NCBI GenBank assembly: GCA_020465985.1
Contig: JAANYP010003256.1
Span: forward strand, 605,001 to 669,000
Source of the DNA: Centrapalus pauciflorus
Lineage: Eukaryota; Streptophyta; Magnoliopsida; Asterales; Asteraceae
DNA length: 64,000 nucleotides
Direction: 5' to 3'
Position 1 is the first letter of the stretch. Each line of letters starts with the position of its first letter. Position numbers and translations under genes: made by a program. Shown here one piece after another: positions 1 to 9,891 of the stretch. The notes beneath the pieces are model-generated. The model was not told the origin of the DNA and did no database searches. It saw nothing but the letters and a program-made list of their open reading frames with translations.

Positions 1-423
1 ACGAATGATGAGCAAAATCCATCAAGAAACAAAAAAACATGGAAAAGATTGTTTATAATCAAAAAAACCGTTGTTACACAAGTCTTCTTGAACATGTTCA
101 GACGGAATGTTTGCAGGATCCAGTTGAGCACTGCAATTTGCGTCTCTATTCATCGATTGCACTGTGTTTCGATTTAATCAGAAAAAAAAAACGATCAGCA
201 TGTATTTAGAAGATGCGATCATGGAGGAGAATTTTTAGGAAGAAACGGTCATTGAGGGGATGTATTGCGTATCATATCCCTGAAATTAAGGGATTTACCT
301 AATCTATGATTATCATCTTTCATTTAGAATAAATCAAAATTGTCTATAATACCCTTTTGTATTTGTAACCAAACACTACCGGACTCCGGTTCCCCAGTCT
401 AACTTAGTACCCCATGGATCTCG

Positions 424-496
<73 letters not shown>

Positions 497-1106
497 AATG
501 AGATAATAAAAAATAAAAAAAACAATAAACTATTAAAAAAATTACCTAAAGGGTAAAAAGACAGAAATACCCTTACTTTCAAACGGAGATTTAGACGGTC
601 GTTTGTGAGAGGGACCAAAGGGGTAAAAGGTTTCGGTTTTTGGGACTGTTCGTGCAAAAAAAAAAGTTTGAGGGACCAAAAGGGTAAAAAGCCACAAACC
701 ACAGGGACCATTTGTGTAATTTACTGTAATTACTTTTTTCTTACTTTTCTATCACCTATCCTATTTTTCTTATTTCATAATCACCAATCTTATTTTTATT
801 AAAACTAAAACTTAATCGTCTAAACAAGTTTTCATTTTTATAAAAACCCTTGTTTTTTTTTTTTTTCTGAAAACTATAACTTGAAAACTAAAAAAAGAAA
901 AATGATTGGTTTTCGTTAATGTTTTTTTTTTTTAAACTATAGCTCGAAAACTAAAACCGAAAAGCGATTACTTTTAAACTCTAGTTCCTAAAAACCAGCT
1001 TATAATTCCAACTCAAAACACACAACTTTGAAATCTTGAATTGCAAATGCCAAATGGGGATTTGGATTTGGAGTGAAAATCCTGAATAATAAAATCATAT
1101 GATAGT
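1..1106. other. AT-rich intergenic region
   Basis: No coding region is supported here. The stretch holds a TA microsatellite, several poly-A and poly-T runs, and a purine-rich segment near 600-700 with short direct repeats around GGGACCAAA. The short open frames have no recognisable domain and lie in low-complexity sequence. Confidence 0.6.
428..491. repeat. (TA)n microsatellite
   Basis: About 32 uninterrupted TA units. A short open frame crossing it would encode alternating Ile-Tyr and is not a gene. Confidence 0.98.
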
Positions 1107-1110
1107 CACG

Positions 1111-1177
<67 letters not shown>
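1107..1177 (+). promoter_or_regulatory. G-box next to a 63-bp GA tract, upstream of the eight-exon gene
   Basis: A CACGTG hexamer (1107-1112) is followed within three bases by an uninterrupted (GA)n tract (1115-1177), about 700 bp upstream of the start codon of the 415-residue protein gene. CACGTG is the core of plant bZIP and bHLH sites, and GA tracts are bound by plant BBR/BPC proteins. The regulatory role is inferred from position; the repeat itself is certain. Confidence 0.5.
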
Positions 1178-1178
<1 letters not shown>

Positions 1179-1199
1179 CCGTTGTGAGATCTTTATCTT

Positions 1200-1871
1200 A
1201 CTTTTTGCAGCTTCTCGTTCTTTTTCTCATTATATTCCTCGTCTGTTACGGATTCTGAAAGAGAGAGATTGATTCTGTAGCCTGTGTTTTCATGTGAGAC
1301 AAACCTTCCATTAATGCCCTCTAAATTTCTCTCAAATTCTCATCCTTCATCTGTCTCTTTCTTCTTCATTCCTTTAAATTCCTTCAATCTCTTCATCCAA
1401 TTTCATAATTTCAATCGACCCAAGCTCATCCGAATCAGGTATTCCCTCAAATTTTTCCCCATTTACGCAGTGATAAAAATCATCGGATTCAATCACTTCT
1501 TTCCTTGCGATATTTGTCTAAAATCTTCATCATTATCTCTTACGAATTTCTTCATTTGGCTATGGAGTAATCACTGTATGTGTTTCTGTGTGAGAGAGAA
1601 ACTGTGAAAGATAGAGGTTTTCAGTTTCGGAAGAAGAACCCAATTCTCTAAACACAGAAACCCCACTTCCCCTTTTTTTCTTTTTCTTTTTTCCCTTTTC
1701 GTTTTTTCCAATTTGCTCAAAATTCTTGACAGTGTGTGTTTAGTGTGTATGTGTGTGAGTGAGAGTGTGAGAGAGAAAGAAGAATATTTTCATATTTGGT
1801 TGATTTGGGTTTTCAATTTTTGTTTTAGAATCTGAATTTTACAGTTGAATTATTATATTAATTTTGTAGAA
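1200..1871 (+). other. Probable 5' UTR with a leader intron
   Basis: Pyrimidine-rich leader sequence precedes the start codon at 1872. A plausible donor (CAG|GTATTC, about 1437) and acceptor (TTTTGTAG, ending 1869) would remove a leader intron of about 430 bp, leaving two bases before the ATG. This is inferred from splice-site consensus only; the transcription start cannot be placed. Confidence 0.4.
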
Positions 1872-4588
1872 ATGAGGAAAGGATCCACTCGATCTTCATA
1901 TGCGATGCGACTAACAGGTATATTTTATCTTTGTTTCTTGATCCAAATTCTCCAAAAACCCAACTGATTTCATGACGAAAATATCGAATAATCCAAGAAA
2001 AAATCGTTCTTTTATATGTTTTGTTCATTCCCAATTGTTCTTTAACACCGCTTCCTCTGTTTTAATTTGTTTATTTATTTATTTTCTTTGGTAATTGAAG
2101 GTGAGAACAGCGATGAAATTCTACAAAAACCATCAAAAAAGCTGAAAAAATTGAGTTCTGTGGGTGAAAAGTATCAATCTACCAGTAGCAAAAGAGACAA
2201 TCTTCCCAAAAAGGTGATACACACAGTAACGGTGTTTGTGTGTGTTTCGGATTATTGTGATTTAAACATATTTTGATTTTTTGTCATGATTATCATCGAA
2301 ACACCCCTAATACGAACTTCATTTTTCATAATCAGATTTTGGTTTTATTCATTAATCAGGAGTTTAACATTTTGTCCCTTTTGAAATTTGCAGTTTTTCG
2401 ATGGATGCGGTGCGGCGGCGAATCAGTCATCTGTTCCGCGAAAATTGCGATCAGGTGTGGTTAATTTGACATGCTAATTTGTGTGAATTTTTGGGTTTTG
2501 TTTTGGCTATGTAAATTTCATGTTTTTTGAATTTATATCGATAATCTTGAAGAAAAATGTGATTTTTATCGAGTTCTTTCTGTTGTGTCAAAATCAAGAT
2601 TTGTATTGAATTTAGAGTGAATCAAGATTCATGTTTGTAGATTGATGGGTGGGTCTTATTCATGTTGATGGATTGAGTTAATAAGAAGATGGGACCCACA
2701 AAATAAAGAAAAGAATTATTTTGAAAACCGGTTCGGTTCGGTTGAGTTCGGTTTTTATAAAACCATTTTTTGGTTTTTGTTTTGGGTTAATGTCATTTTG
2801 AGTCTTGACCATCCAACTTTTAGATTTTCTTCGATTTAGCCATTAAACTATTTTTTGTTTCGATTTAGCCACTAAACTATTTTTTGTATACATATTTAGC
2901 CACTAAACTTTCTTTTTACTGATTTAACTACTGGAAATTGTCCCGATTTGGCCACTAAACTATCATTTTGTATCTATTTAACCATTAGTTTTATTTATTT
3001 TTCCCAAAATAGAACATCAAACAAAAGTTTAGTGGTTAAATCAGGACAAAAAATAATTTAGTGGCTAAATGGAACAAATCTGAAAATTGGATGGTCAAAA
3101 TGGTACTTGACCCTTTTGTTTTTTTTGGGATAAGCCATTTTTTGGTTTAGTAAATAGGGTGTGAACATATCAGTTCGGTTTCGGTTTTCTTGCACACCCG
3201 CGATTGTTAGAAGTTTTACGGTATGCTTATTTAGTTGCTTTCGATTTAATCTATAGCAATGAAGAAGCGACACGATGAATCTGTATCTCCGTGTTTTGGA
3301 AATGGAATTCGTAGATCCGAAATGCCATCAAAAGATTGTAATAAGAAGCTCAAAGTTGAAACGGTTAGTAATTTCAAGCTCGATCTTAGAGTTTTCGGGC
3401 TTTCTTAGAGAAGCTTTCGATAACTAACGGCTAACAAACGCTGCAGGATGAACGACCGCTCTCGACAATGTCTGAATCGATCACAGAGCAAATAACGGAA
3501 GATGAAAAAGAAGTAATGGCGTCTTTGCTTTCTATAGCTGAAACAGTTCCGGAAAATGATAATGCTAACGAAATTAACTTAAAAATCGAAACTTCCGAAG
3601 CAGAAGCTTCAAGTCTGAAAGGTTCTTCCTCGGTTTTTCGCTTGTTTTCGTCTTGTGGTTTGATGTAAAGCTGAGTTTTATATCACTTTTTCGTAGAGAA
3701 ATACGACTTGAAGATTACTCGTGAAGCCGCTGTCGCATCAAAGTCCGAAGATTTGGTTCGAAAGCATGTGCAGATTCAAGATCTGAATGAAGTAACAAAC
3801 ACATTAGATGTAAAAAAGGTATAAGCTTTTTGTGTTGTAACGTTACCGAGCGAAATTCTTGGTTTTTACGAGCGATTATTTGCAGGTTTCTGAAGATTTT
3901 ACCGATGGAGCGAAGTCACGAAAGCGATGCGCTTTGCATGTATACATATGCCGAATCATCAAGGACCTGCAACACAATGAATCGAAGCCACGGGATTATA
4001 CTGATGCAGAAACTTTCAAGAATGGTGGTAAGATCGCAAACAAAACGCCGTGGAATGGTGGTTCAGGTCCGGTGGAAGTCGGTAGCGCTTCGGTCGGAAA
4101 GATTCACGGAGGCGTGCCAGTAACGCGTCGTTTGGATGCTGCAACAGAACAGGTACAACGTTTTTAACTTTTCATCGAAATCATGATGCGGATAGCGAAG
4201 GCGAACTACTTAAATTTGTACTTGATGTCAGGTGGCGGCACTCCCGTATTTCGGCAGCCCGCTTTACGACCCTTCACAATGGTCGAGACCCGTGTTTCCT
4301 AAACACCAGACGTGGATGAATCCGTTTGTTCCGGGAGCTCGTTATCAGAACAGTGGACGCGAAAGGACGTTACCACTCTCCGGTTCTTACGTAGGAACGT
4401 CGCCAGGCTCAAACTACGTACAACCTTCGTTGGTTGATGTACTAGGATCGAAGAAGAAGGATGCTCGGAACATGGCGCACCAGTTACAGTACAAAATGCT
4501 GTTCGATCATCGTTCTTCTTCGGGATACGAGGAAAACAGAGGTTCGGTTTTCGTCGATAGCACACCGACACTGAAGTTAACATTGTAA
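1872..4588 (+). CDS. Uncharacterised plant protein, 415 aa, eight exons
   Basis: Exons 1872-1917, 2101-2213, 2394-2454, 3257-3363, 3447-3621, 3697-3818, 3886-4152 and 4232-4588 join into 1,248 bases (415 codons plus TAA). All seven introns are GT-AG and all phases agree, which is strong evidence for a real gene. I do not recognise a named family. The N-terminal half is basic and rich in Lys and Ser, with a conserved-looking core RKLRSAMKKR (residues 69-78) created across the exon 3/4 junction. Residues about 100-205 are acidic and helical-looking. A second basic patch, KSRKRC, lies at 218-223. The last exon is rich in Pro, Gly, Ser and Tyr, and the protein ends in LKLTL (411-415), which fits the LxLxL form of the EAR repression motif. 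A nuclear role is plausible but is inference. Intron 3 is 802 bp because transposons inserted there. Confidence 0.85.
2720..3200. repeat. Older GGTTCGGT-rich repeat split by a MITE, in intron 3
   Basis: GGTTCGGTTCGG-like sequence at about 2731-2760 and GTTCGGTTTCGGTTTT at about 3174-3190 flank the Mutator-type MITE at 2784-3113. The same low-complexity family recurs at 9138-9415 and 40856-41161. The arrangement suggests a younger MITE inserted into an older element within the intron. Confidence 0.5.
2784..3113. mobile_element. Mutator-type foldback MITE with 9-bp TSD, in intron 3
   Basis: The element runs from GGGTTAATG to ACTTGACCC and is flanked by a perfect 9-bp repeat TTTTGTTTT (2775-2783 and 3114-3122). 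The two ends are inverted relatives (GACCATCCAAC at the left, GTTGGATGGTC-like at the right), and the interior repeats TTTAGCCACTAAACT in both orientations. A 9-bp TSD is the mark of Mutator-like elements. It encodes no protein and is spliced out with intron 3. Confidence 0.85.
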
Positions 4589-5241
4589 TGAGCATATCGA
4601 AAGGCTGGTTCATGGAATGACTTGATTCTTGAGAAGTATACAAAGATATATAAAGGCTTTTTATCAATGTGAATTTCATTTTAAAGTTGCATTCGAAATG
4701 CATAGAACTCGATCGATGTAAAAAACTGTAACTTGTGATGCAAGTTACGTGTTGTCCGAATACGAAGAAAACCCGACCAACTGAACCGCCATCTGCCGCC
4801 TATGACCCGGCAGGTAGGGCTGGCCCTCAGGGGCCCACATGGGCTACCGCCAAGGGAATCATACCAAGAAGAAGCATTTTTGTTTCAGTCCGATAAGTAT
4901 CGTATGGTACACACAAATATTTTTTAATTTTCCAGCCCAAAAAATATTAAAAAGACGTTATGTTTCTATATTGGTCAAACCCATTTAAAAAATAGTATGT
5001 TACATTTTTAAAAAGATATTTTTTTCTTACTCGCCCTGGGCATGAAAATAACCGGACCAGGGTCAAGAAGACATCCTACGAGTCATGAGTCGGGTCGGTC
5101 ATACATCAGTACATCACACATATTTGAGAATCCAAAGCGATACAAAATTGGAACCGGTGAGAGCGGTTTTTGTTGATTTTGGAATGGGTATTAATTTACG
5201 AACCGGTTTCCATTAGAAAAGAAAGAAGAGTTTAATACATA
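4589..5241. other. 3' flank and intergenic DNA with a decayed hAT-like remnant
   Basis: Bases 4589-4740 are the probable 3' UTR of the eight-exon gene. From about 4814, TAGGGCTGGCCC resembles the TAGGGCCGGCCC end of the hAT element at 38340-39109, and an inverted GCCCTGGGCATG motif occurs near 5033. No TSD was found, so the remnant call is tentative. Confidence 0.4.
5195..5240. repeat. Direct repeat flanking a Helitron, left copy
   Basis: The sequence TACGAACCGG...GAAGAGTTTAATACATAT recurs with a few changes at 5736-5781, directly beyond the other end of the Helitron (5242-5730). Helitrons make no target duplication, so this pair is either an older tandem duplication or part of a larger repeat. 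Confidence 0.7.
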
Positions 5242-5730
5242 TTAGTTTATTACCCGTGTATTACGCGGATATTTTTAATATATATAAAATACAATAAATA
5301 AAAATATAAAGATATAAATATTATTTTTTAAATAAGGTGATATTATTATTTATTATGACCTATTAATTTTGTATATTTCTAAATATATATGAAGAGTAAC
5401 TATTTTCTTATATATTTTTTTAAACTTTTATTATATTATCTTATAATTAATAAATTAGTAGATTATTAGATTTTGTTTGATTTGATTTGATTTGAATTTA
5501 AAAGTGGATTATATTAGATTTGGATAGATTTAATTGATAAGTTAGTAGAGTATTAGATTTTGTTTGATTTGATTTGATTTGAATTTAAAAGTGGATTATA
5601 TTAGATTTGGATAGATTTGATTTAAATTTCTTTATTCTTTTTAAAATCTATAATTGCTACGTGTCAATTCATGGTGACGACACGTGGCTTCACCAGAAAA
5701 GAGTATAGTTACTCTTTTAATAGTATAAGA
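5242..5730 (-). mobile_element. Non-autonomous Helitron, 489 bp
   Basis: Read on the minus strand, the element begins TCTTATACTATTAAAAGAG (5730 downward) and ends with a short hairpin (CCGCGTAATACACGGG) followed by CTAA (5245-5242). It sits between A and T. A TC start, a hairpin just before a CTRR end, insertion between A and T, and no target duplication are the Helitron signature. No Rep/helicase is encoded. The interior contains two 88-bp tandem units. Confidence 0.78.
5464..5640. repeat. Two tandem copies of an 88-bp unit inside the Helitron
   Basis: ATTAGATTTTGTTTGATTTG starts at 5464 and again at 5552, and the near-identical stretch continues through TTAGATTTGGATAGATTT in both copies. 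A decayed relative occurs near 13383-13440 in the second Helitron, which supports a shared family. Confidence 0.85.
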
Positions 5731-6220
5731 TAGATACGAACCGACTTTCATTTGAAAAAAGGAAGAGTTTAATACATATTTTATAACCTTCATAATTTTA
5801 GTTTAGGGTTTATGTTAAAAGTGAGTGAAACCTGAAAACGCAAAAACTATTTATAACACATCTAAATACATTCATATATCTAAAATGTGTTTTTCTAAAA
5901 ATTATCATGTCCCTTCAGTTTTATTAAAAACGTCAAACCGAAATTTATATCTCCAAAAAAAAAAAAGTCATAAGAGCTGGCTGTGAAACCCACCCCACAT
6001 CCACTTCTCTTTTCACGTAATCACGCTGACACGCTTAGGGCAAACGGTATACGGAAGTCGCAAGGGCTTCGGCCTTGCCAAATCAGCAAGAGGCCGGCGG
6101 CTACACCGCCCCTGGTCCTAGGCCCCGTCGAAATTCGGCCTGCTCCGGCGTTCCTTCCCCGCACGAAGCCGCTTTTCCTTTTTGTTTCTTCTTTCTTCTT
6201 TAACCCCTCCACACACACAC

Positions 6221-6273
<53 letters not shown>

Positions 6274-6701
6274 TTATTTATTTATTTATCCTTTATAACT
6301 AATACATTCATTACATTTATTTACACAATATTTTGACAACTACAACATATCTCTTCGTAATTTTTTTTAATTTTTAGTTTCGTAATTTTTCAGTTTTTAG
6401 TTTTTTGTTTCGTAATTTAGTTATATAATAGTTTTTAAATATTTATGAAATTAATTATTTTAATTTTAATTGTTTTGTTAATTAAAATGTATTTATTTTA
6501 TAAAAAAATTAAGAAAGATGGAATTGTATAGAAAAATGAGTATTTCAAAGTTAGAAAGGTGGGAAAAGACAGAGAGACAAAAGCTGATGTGGCGCTGAGG
6601 TGTACAGAAAGATGGGTTCGGGAAAGGTTCCAACTGCAGATCATCTTTCCACTCTCCTGTTCTAAATTTGTAAAAAGAAACCCTAGAAATTCATCTCCAA
6701 A
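5731..6701. other. Intergenic DNA with a GC-rich island and a TA microsatellite
   Basis: Mostly AT-rich sequence. Bases about 5983-6180 are strikingly GC-rich, with a short hairpin (GCAAGGGCTTCGGCCTTGC near 6059-6077), and are followed by (AC)n/(TA)n repeats at about 6209-6268. An open frame of 117 codons crosses island and microsatellite but ends in Ile-Tyr repeats and is not supported. The shared F-box leader AAACCCTAGAAATTCATC lies at 6678-6695. Confidence 0.55.
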
Positions 6702-7842
6702 ATGTCAGACTTCATCCCTTTTGAAATCCAACTGCAAATCATTCAAAGGCTTCCTATCAAATCAGTGATCCAATGCAGATCCGTCTCAAAAACATGGAAG
6801 TCTTTGATCGCCAGCACTGAGTTTATCGCTGGTTATAGCGTCCGCCATTAACTACAACATCAACGTATTCTTGTAAGGTACGAAGATCCAGTTTTATCTG
6901 AGTATAAATACGTTTCTATTGTAGATGATAACACTTTCCCCCAACCCAATTTTGCTCCCACTGTTGTTCCCCTGTTTGTTAAACAACTTCACAATTGTAG
7001 ATTAGTTGGTAGCTTTCTAGGCTTGTTGTGTGTGTGCGGTTCTTATGAATACAAAGATCTTCTTTGGAATCCCTCTATTAGAAAATCGGTTGCTATTTCG
7101 TTGCCTAAATTTGTGTTTCCATCTAGCAGTAGCACTGTTCTTGGTTTTGGGGTGTGTCCTGACACAAATGCAAGATTATATATATATCCGTAAGTTCGAA
7201 AGTTGGCAAGTTCAGGTTTTTACGTTGAGCTCACGGTCATGGAGAACTCTATCTAGCAACCAGCTTCGTGATTTCGTTGGTTTTATAAAGTCTAACACAG
7301 TGGTGATCCATAAGTTTATTTATTGGTTAGGTTGTGATAGTGTTTCTGTAGATCCGATTAGTAATCTGATTATGTCATTTGATTTGGTTAACGATGAATT
7401 TAGAGAAATTCCCCTACCCGATGGTTTAGCACGTATGATGATTTGTCAATCTTTAAGATATCGGAGTCTCTTGCAGTGGTTGATTGTGTTGGTTACGGCT
7501 GTCCGGAAAGTTATGATGTATGGACAATGGAGTATGGTGTTCCGGAATCATTTATAAAGCTATTCAGCATTAACGTAACACATCTGTCATCAATAGAAGG
7601 AATCATTGTACACGAATTTAGGAAGACTGGCGAACCTATCCTGGAAGTACAATATTATGTTGAAAGGGATTTTGAACCAGTTGTACTAGCTTATTATGAA
7701 CGCGACTCAGGAGATGTCAAAGATATTGGGATTTATGGAACTGAGTGTTCATTTCAAGTGAAATCGTATACAGAGACGCTACTTCTTCTCAACGAGCCAG
7801 ATTTTCGCTTGTATTGATGAGGTTGAAGATGATGACGACTAG
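6702..7842 (+). pseudogene. F-box protein gene, broken
   Basis: From ATG 6702 the reading frame gives an F-box (residues about 1-45, PFEIQLQIIQRLPIKSVIQC then RSVSKTWKSLI), but stops at TAA 6849 after 49 codons. Homology to the intact gene at 23806 resumes in the same frame (LVRYEDP, LLWNPSIRKSVAIS). It then meets a stop at 7191 beside a TA run, shifts frame there, shifts back near 7443, and shifts once more near 7805 before the family's acidic tail and TAG at 7840-7842. The family is the substrate receptor of SCF ubiquitin ligases, with an F-box and an F-box-associated domain. With one internal stop and three frame breaks this copy should not make a full protein. A short N-terminal peptide is possible but unsupported. 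Confidence 0.85.
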
Positions 7843-8253
7843 TTCCTTTGTGTGTCGGTTGACAATGCATTTACATATAGGTTGATGCTTATATTCGTGG
7901 TGAGATCAAATGTTTCTAACATTATTTTTGAAACACTATCCGCACAAATATTTATATTGTTGTCTTTAGTTATCGTTTTGGATGGTCTAACTTCTGAAAC
8001 TCGTTTGTATTTCAATTCTTCTGTGTCAATCATGCTCATTTGTCGCATGCATATTGCTTATATGATTTGTAAATTCAGTTCGTTAAAGCAGGACAAACCA
8101 TTTTCATTTCTTGTAACTATTTATCACTGTTTGGCTTATCCTCCCTTTGGTTGCCGGAGTTGTAGCTAAATCCGGCTACAAAGTTCTTGTCTTGAATTGT
8201 TGCTAGTGAAGATCCATATTATGTTCAATTTCTGTCAAATAAATTCAATCTTA
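7843..8253. other. 3' flank of the F-box pseudogene
   Basis: No gene is seen. Around 8075-8130 the text resembles the region downstream of the intact F-box gene (about 25290-25330; shared CCATTTTCATTTCT), so the paralogy reaches past the coding region into the 3' flank. Confidence 0.55.
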
Positions 8254-8350
8254 GGGGGTGTTTGTTTACTTCTTAACGGAATCATTAAAAAGTCATTCAA
8301 AGGTAAAATGACCTGTTAATGATTCCATTAAGAGGTAAACAAACATGACC
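8254..8350. mobile_element. Tourist-type MITE, 97 bp
   Basis: GGGGGTGTTTGTTTAC at the left is inverted at the right as GTAAACAAACATGACC, with TTA on both sides (8251-8253 and 8351-8353). The inner arms also pair (GGAATCATTA with TAATGATTCC). A TTA duplication plus this terminal motif fits PIF/Harbinger-derived Tourist MITEs. Confidence 0.78.
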
Positions 8351-8608
8351 TTAATCTTACTGTTTGTTAACGAGGAATTGGATTTTGTTGCCCAAAAATG
8401 ATTTTTTATGGTTATAATATTTCATGCCTTCCTATGTTCAATCATACTGGAAACAAGTATAAATAATCTAATGTGGTATGGAATACTTGGGATTGAAAAG
8501 AAGAAACTCTGTGAAGCTCCTTATAACAAGATGGTGGATTGGCCACAACTCACAAGGCCGTTTCATTGATTTTTGAGGCCTGGACGAAAACATATAATAA
8601 GGCCTTAC

Positions 8609-8612
8609 ACAT

Positions 8613-8666
<54 letters not shown>

Positions 8667-8667
8667 A
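8609..8667. repeat. Self-complementary compound microsatellite (AC)n(AT)n(GT)n
   Basis: An AC run passes directly into an AT run and then a GT run, so the whole tract reads as a near-perfect palindrome. It could form a hairpin or cruciform. No gene is implied. Confidence 0.9.
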
Positions 8668-8734
8668 TAAACATACTTTTCATTTTCTCTCGGTCCATAA
8701 GTAAAAAAACTCAATCGTACTATATTTACATTGA

Positions 8735-8790
8735 GAACTTATGGGCCCTGGGCGGTCGCCCCTTTTGAACACCCTCAGACCGGCCCTGAC
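8735..8790. repeat. hAT-like element end, decayed
   Basis: GGGCCCTGGGCGGTCGCCCC followed by GACCGGCCCTGA closely resembles the right end of the complete hAT element at 38340-39109 (GGACCCTGGGCGGTGGCCCA, then GGGCCGGCCCTA). The partner end was not identified. Confidence 0.5.
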
Positions 8791-9891
8791 AACTCAAAAT
8801 GGTATTTATTGGTGGTTGAATGTATTGGGGCCAAGATCATATGGATGGCAAGTATAAGCTTGCAAAGGATTATTTTTTTTGTCCAAGGTAGTTTCATTTT
8901 TGATTATTTGAATTTTATGAATTTAGAGTGCATTTAGTACCGAGAAATGGAAATGAGTACATTTCTTTTGTTTGTTTGGAACCTGAGAATTCAAAATAAA
9001 GAATCAAGGGATTTCTCGTTTCCTGCTTTTCATTCCCTTAAATATGAGTGGAAATTAAGAGAAATGAATATTGAACTTTCTGGAAAATTAGAAAAAATAC
9101 GGAGACTTCACTTCACACTCACCTCAATAGGAATGAGCTCGGTTCCGAAACCGGCCCAAACCCGAATTACCGAAAATCGAAAATGTGCAAAATCAATAAC
9201 CGAAAACCGGCCCGGACATGAAACACAATGGTCTGGTGTGGTTTGGTTCAGTTCCGGTTATTTCTCGATTTTTACAAAGAAAAAAAAGCCTGGACCGAAC
9301 CCGATGGAACCGAAAACCAAATTATCGGATTCGAGAACCGGTCCGAAAATGAAACGGTTCGGTTTGGTTCTGGCCCGGTTCCAGTTCGGTTTGGTTCAGT
9401 TAGGATTGTTTAATTTTCTGGAATTCTTGATATAGTCTCATACCATGGGATGCTTTGATATGAACATCAAATTGAAATAACTTTTGAAAATAAATAACAT
9501 ACACTTGATGAGTGTGAAAACTCATTCAAGATCCTATGAAAGAAAACAATTTTTTTCTGCCTTGAGTTTTTTTTTTCCAAAATAAACAAATTGACATGGC
9601 TCATTTGATTTTTAAAGATGTGATGCTATATAGATGGTTTCACGAGATACCAGTTTACTATTTATGTTCATTTGTTTCACAAATTGAATGATTTTAGTTT
9701 GGTTTGAATCAAACTACAGTTTTTTGTTTTGGTTTGAATTAAATTGTAATATTTTATTTAATATTTCTTTGGGTTAAAATATGTTGGTAATTTTTTTGTA
9801 TGATCAATGAAATATTCAATTATTAGTTTTTTTTTTTGGTTTAAATAAGGAATTATTGTGAAAAAATTATGATTGCAAATGATAAATTTTT
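8791..9891. other. Intergenic DNA with a GGTTCGGTT-rich repeat
   Basis: Bases about 9138-9415 are a low-complexity array of AACCGG, CCGAAAA and GGTTCGGTTTGG motifs on both strands, related to the hAT MITE at 40856-41161. Open frames of up to 162 codons run through it only because stop codons are rare in such repeats. The rest is AT-rich with no gene seen. Confidence 0.6.

Noticed and set aside
1284..1607. 107-codon plus-strand frame as a separate gene
   Set aside because: It lies in the pyrimidine-rich leader of the eight-exon gene, has no domain, and is better explained as 5' UTR and leader intron.
5983..6336. 117-codon plus-strand frame across the GC-rich island
   Set aside because: The C-terminal third is Ile-Tyr from a TA microsatellite and the rest has no recognisable domain or splice context.
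8947..9435. 162-codon plus-strand frame
   Set aside because: It runs through a GGTTCGGTT low-complexity repeat where stop codons are rare; a second frame over the same repeat is also open.
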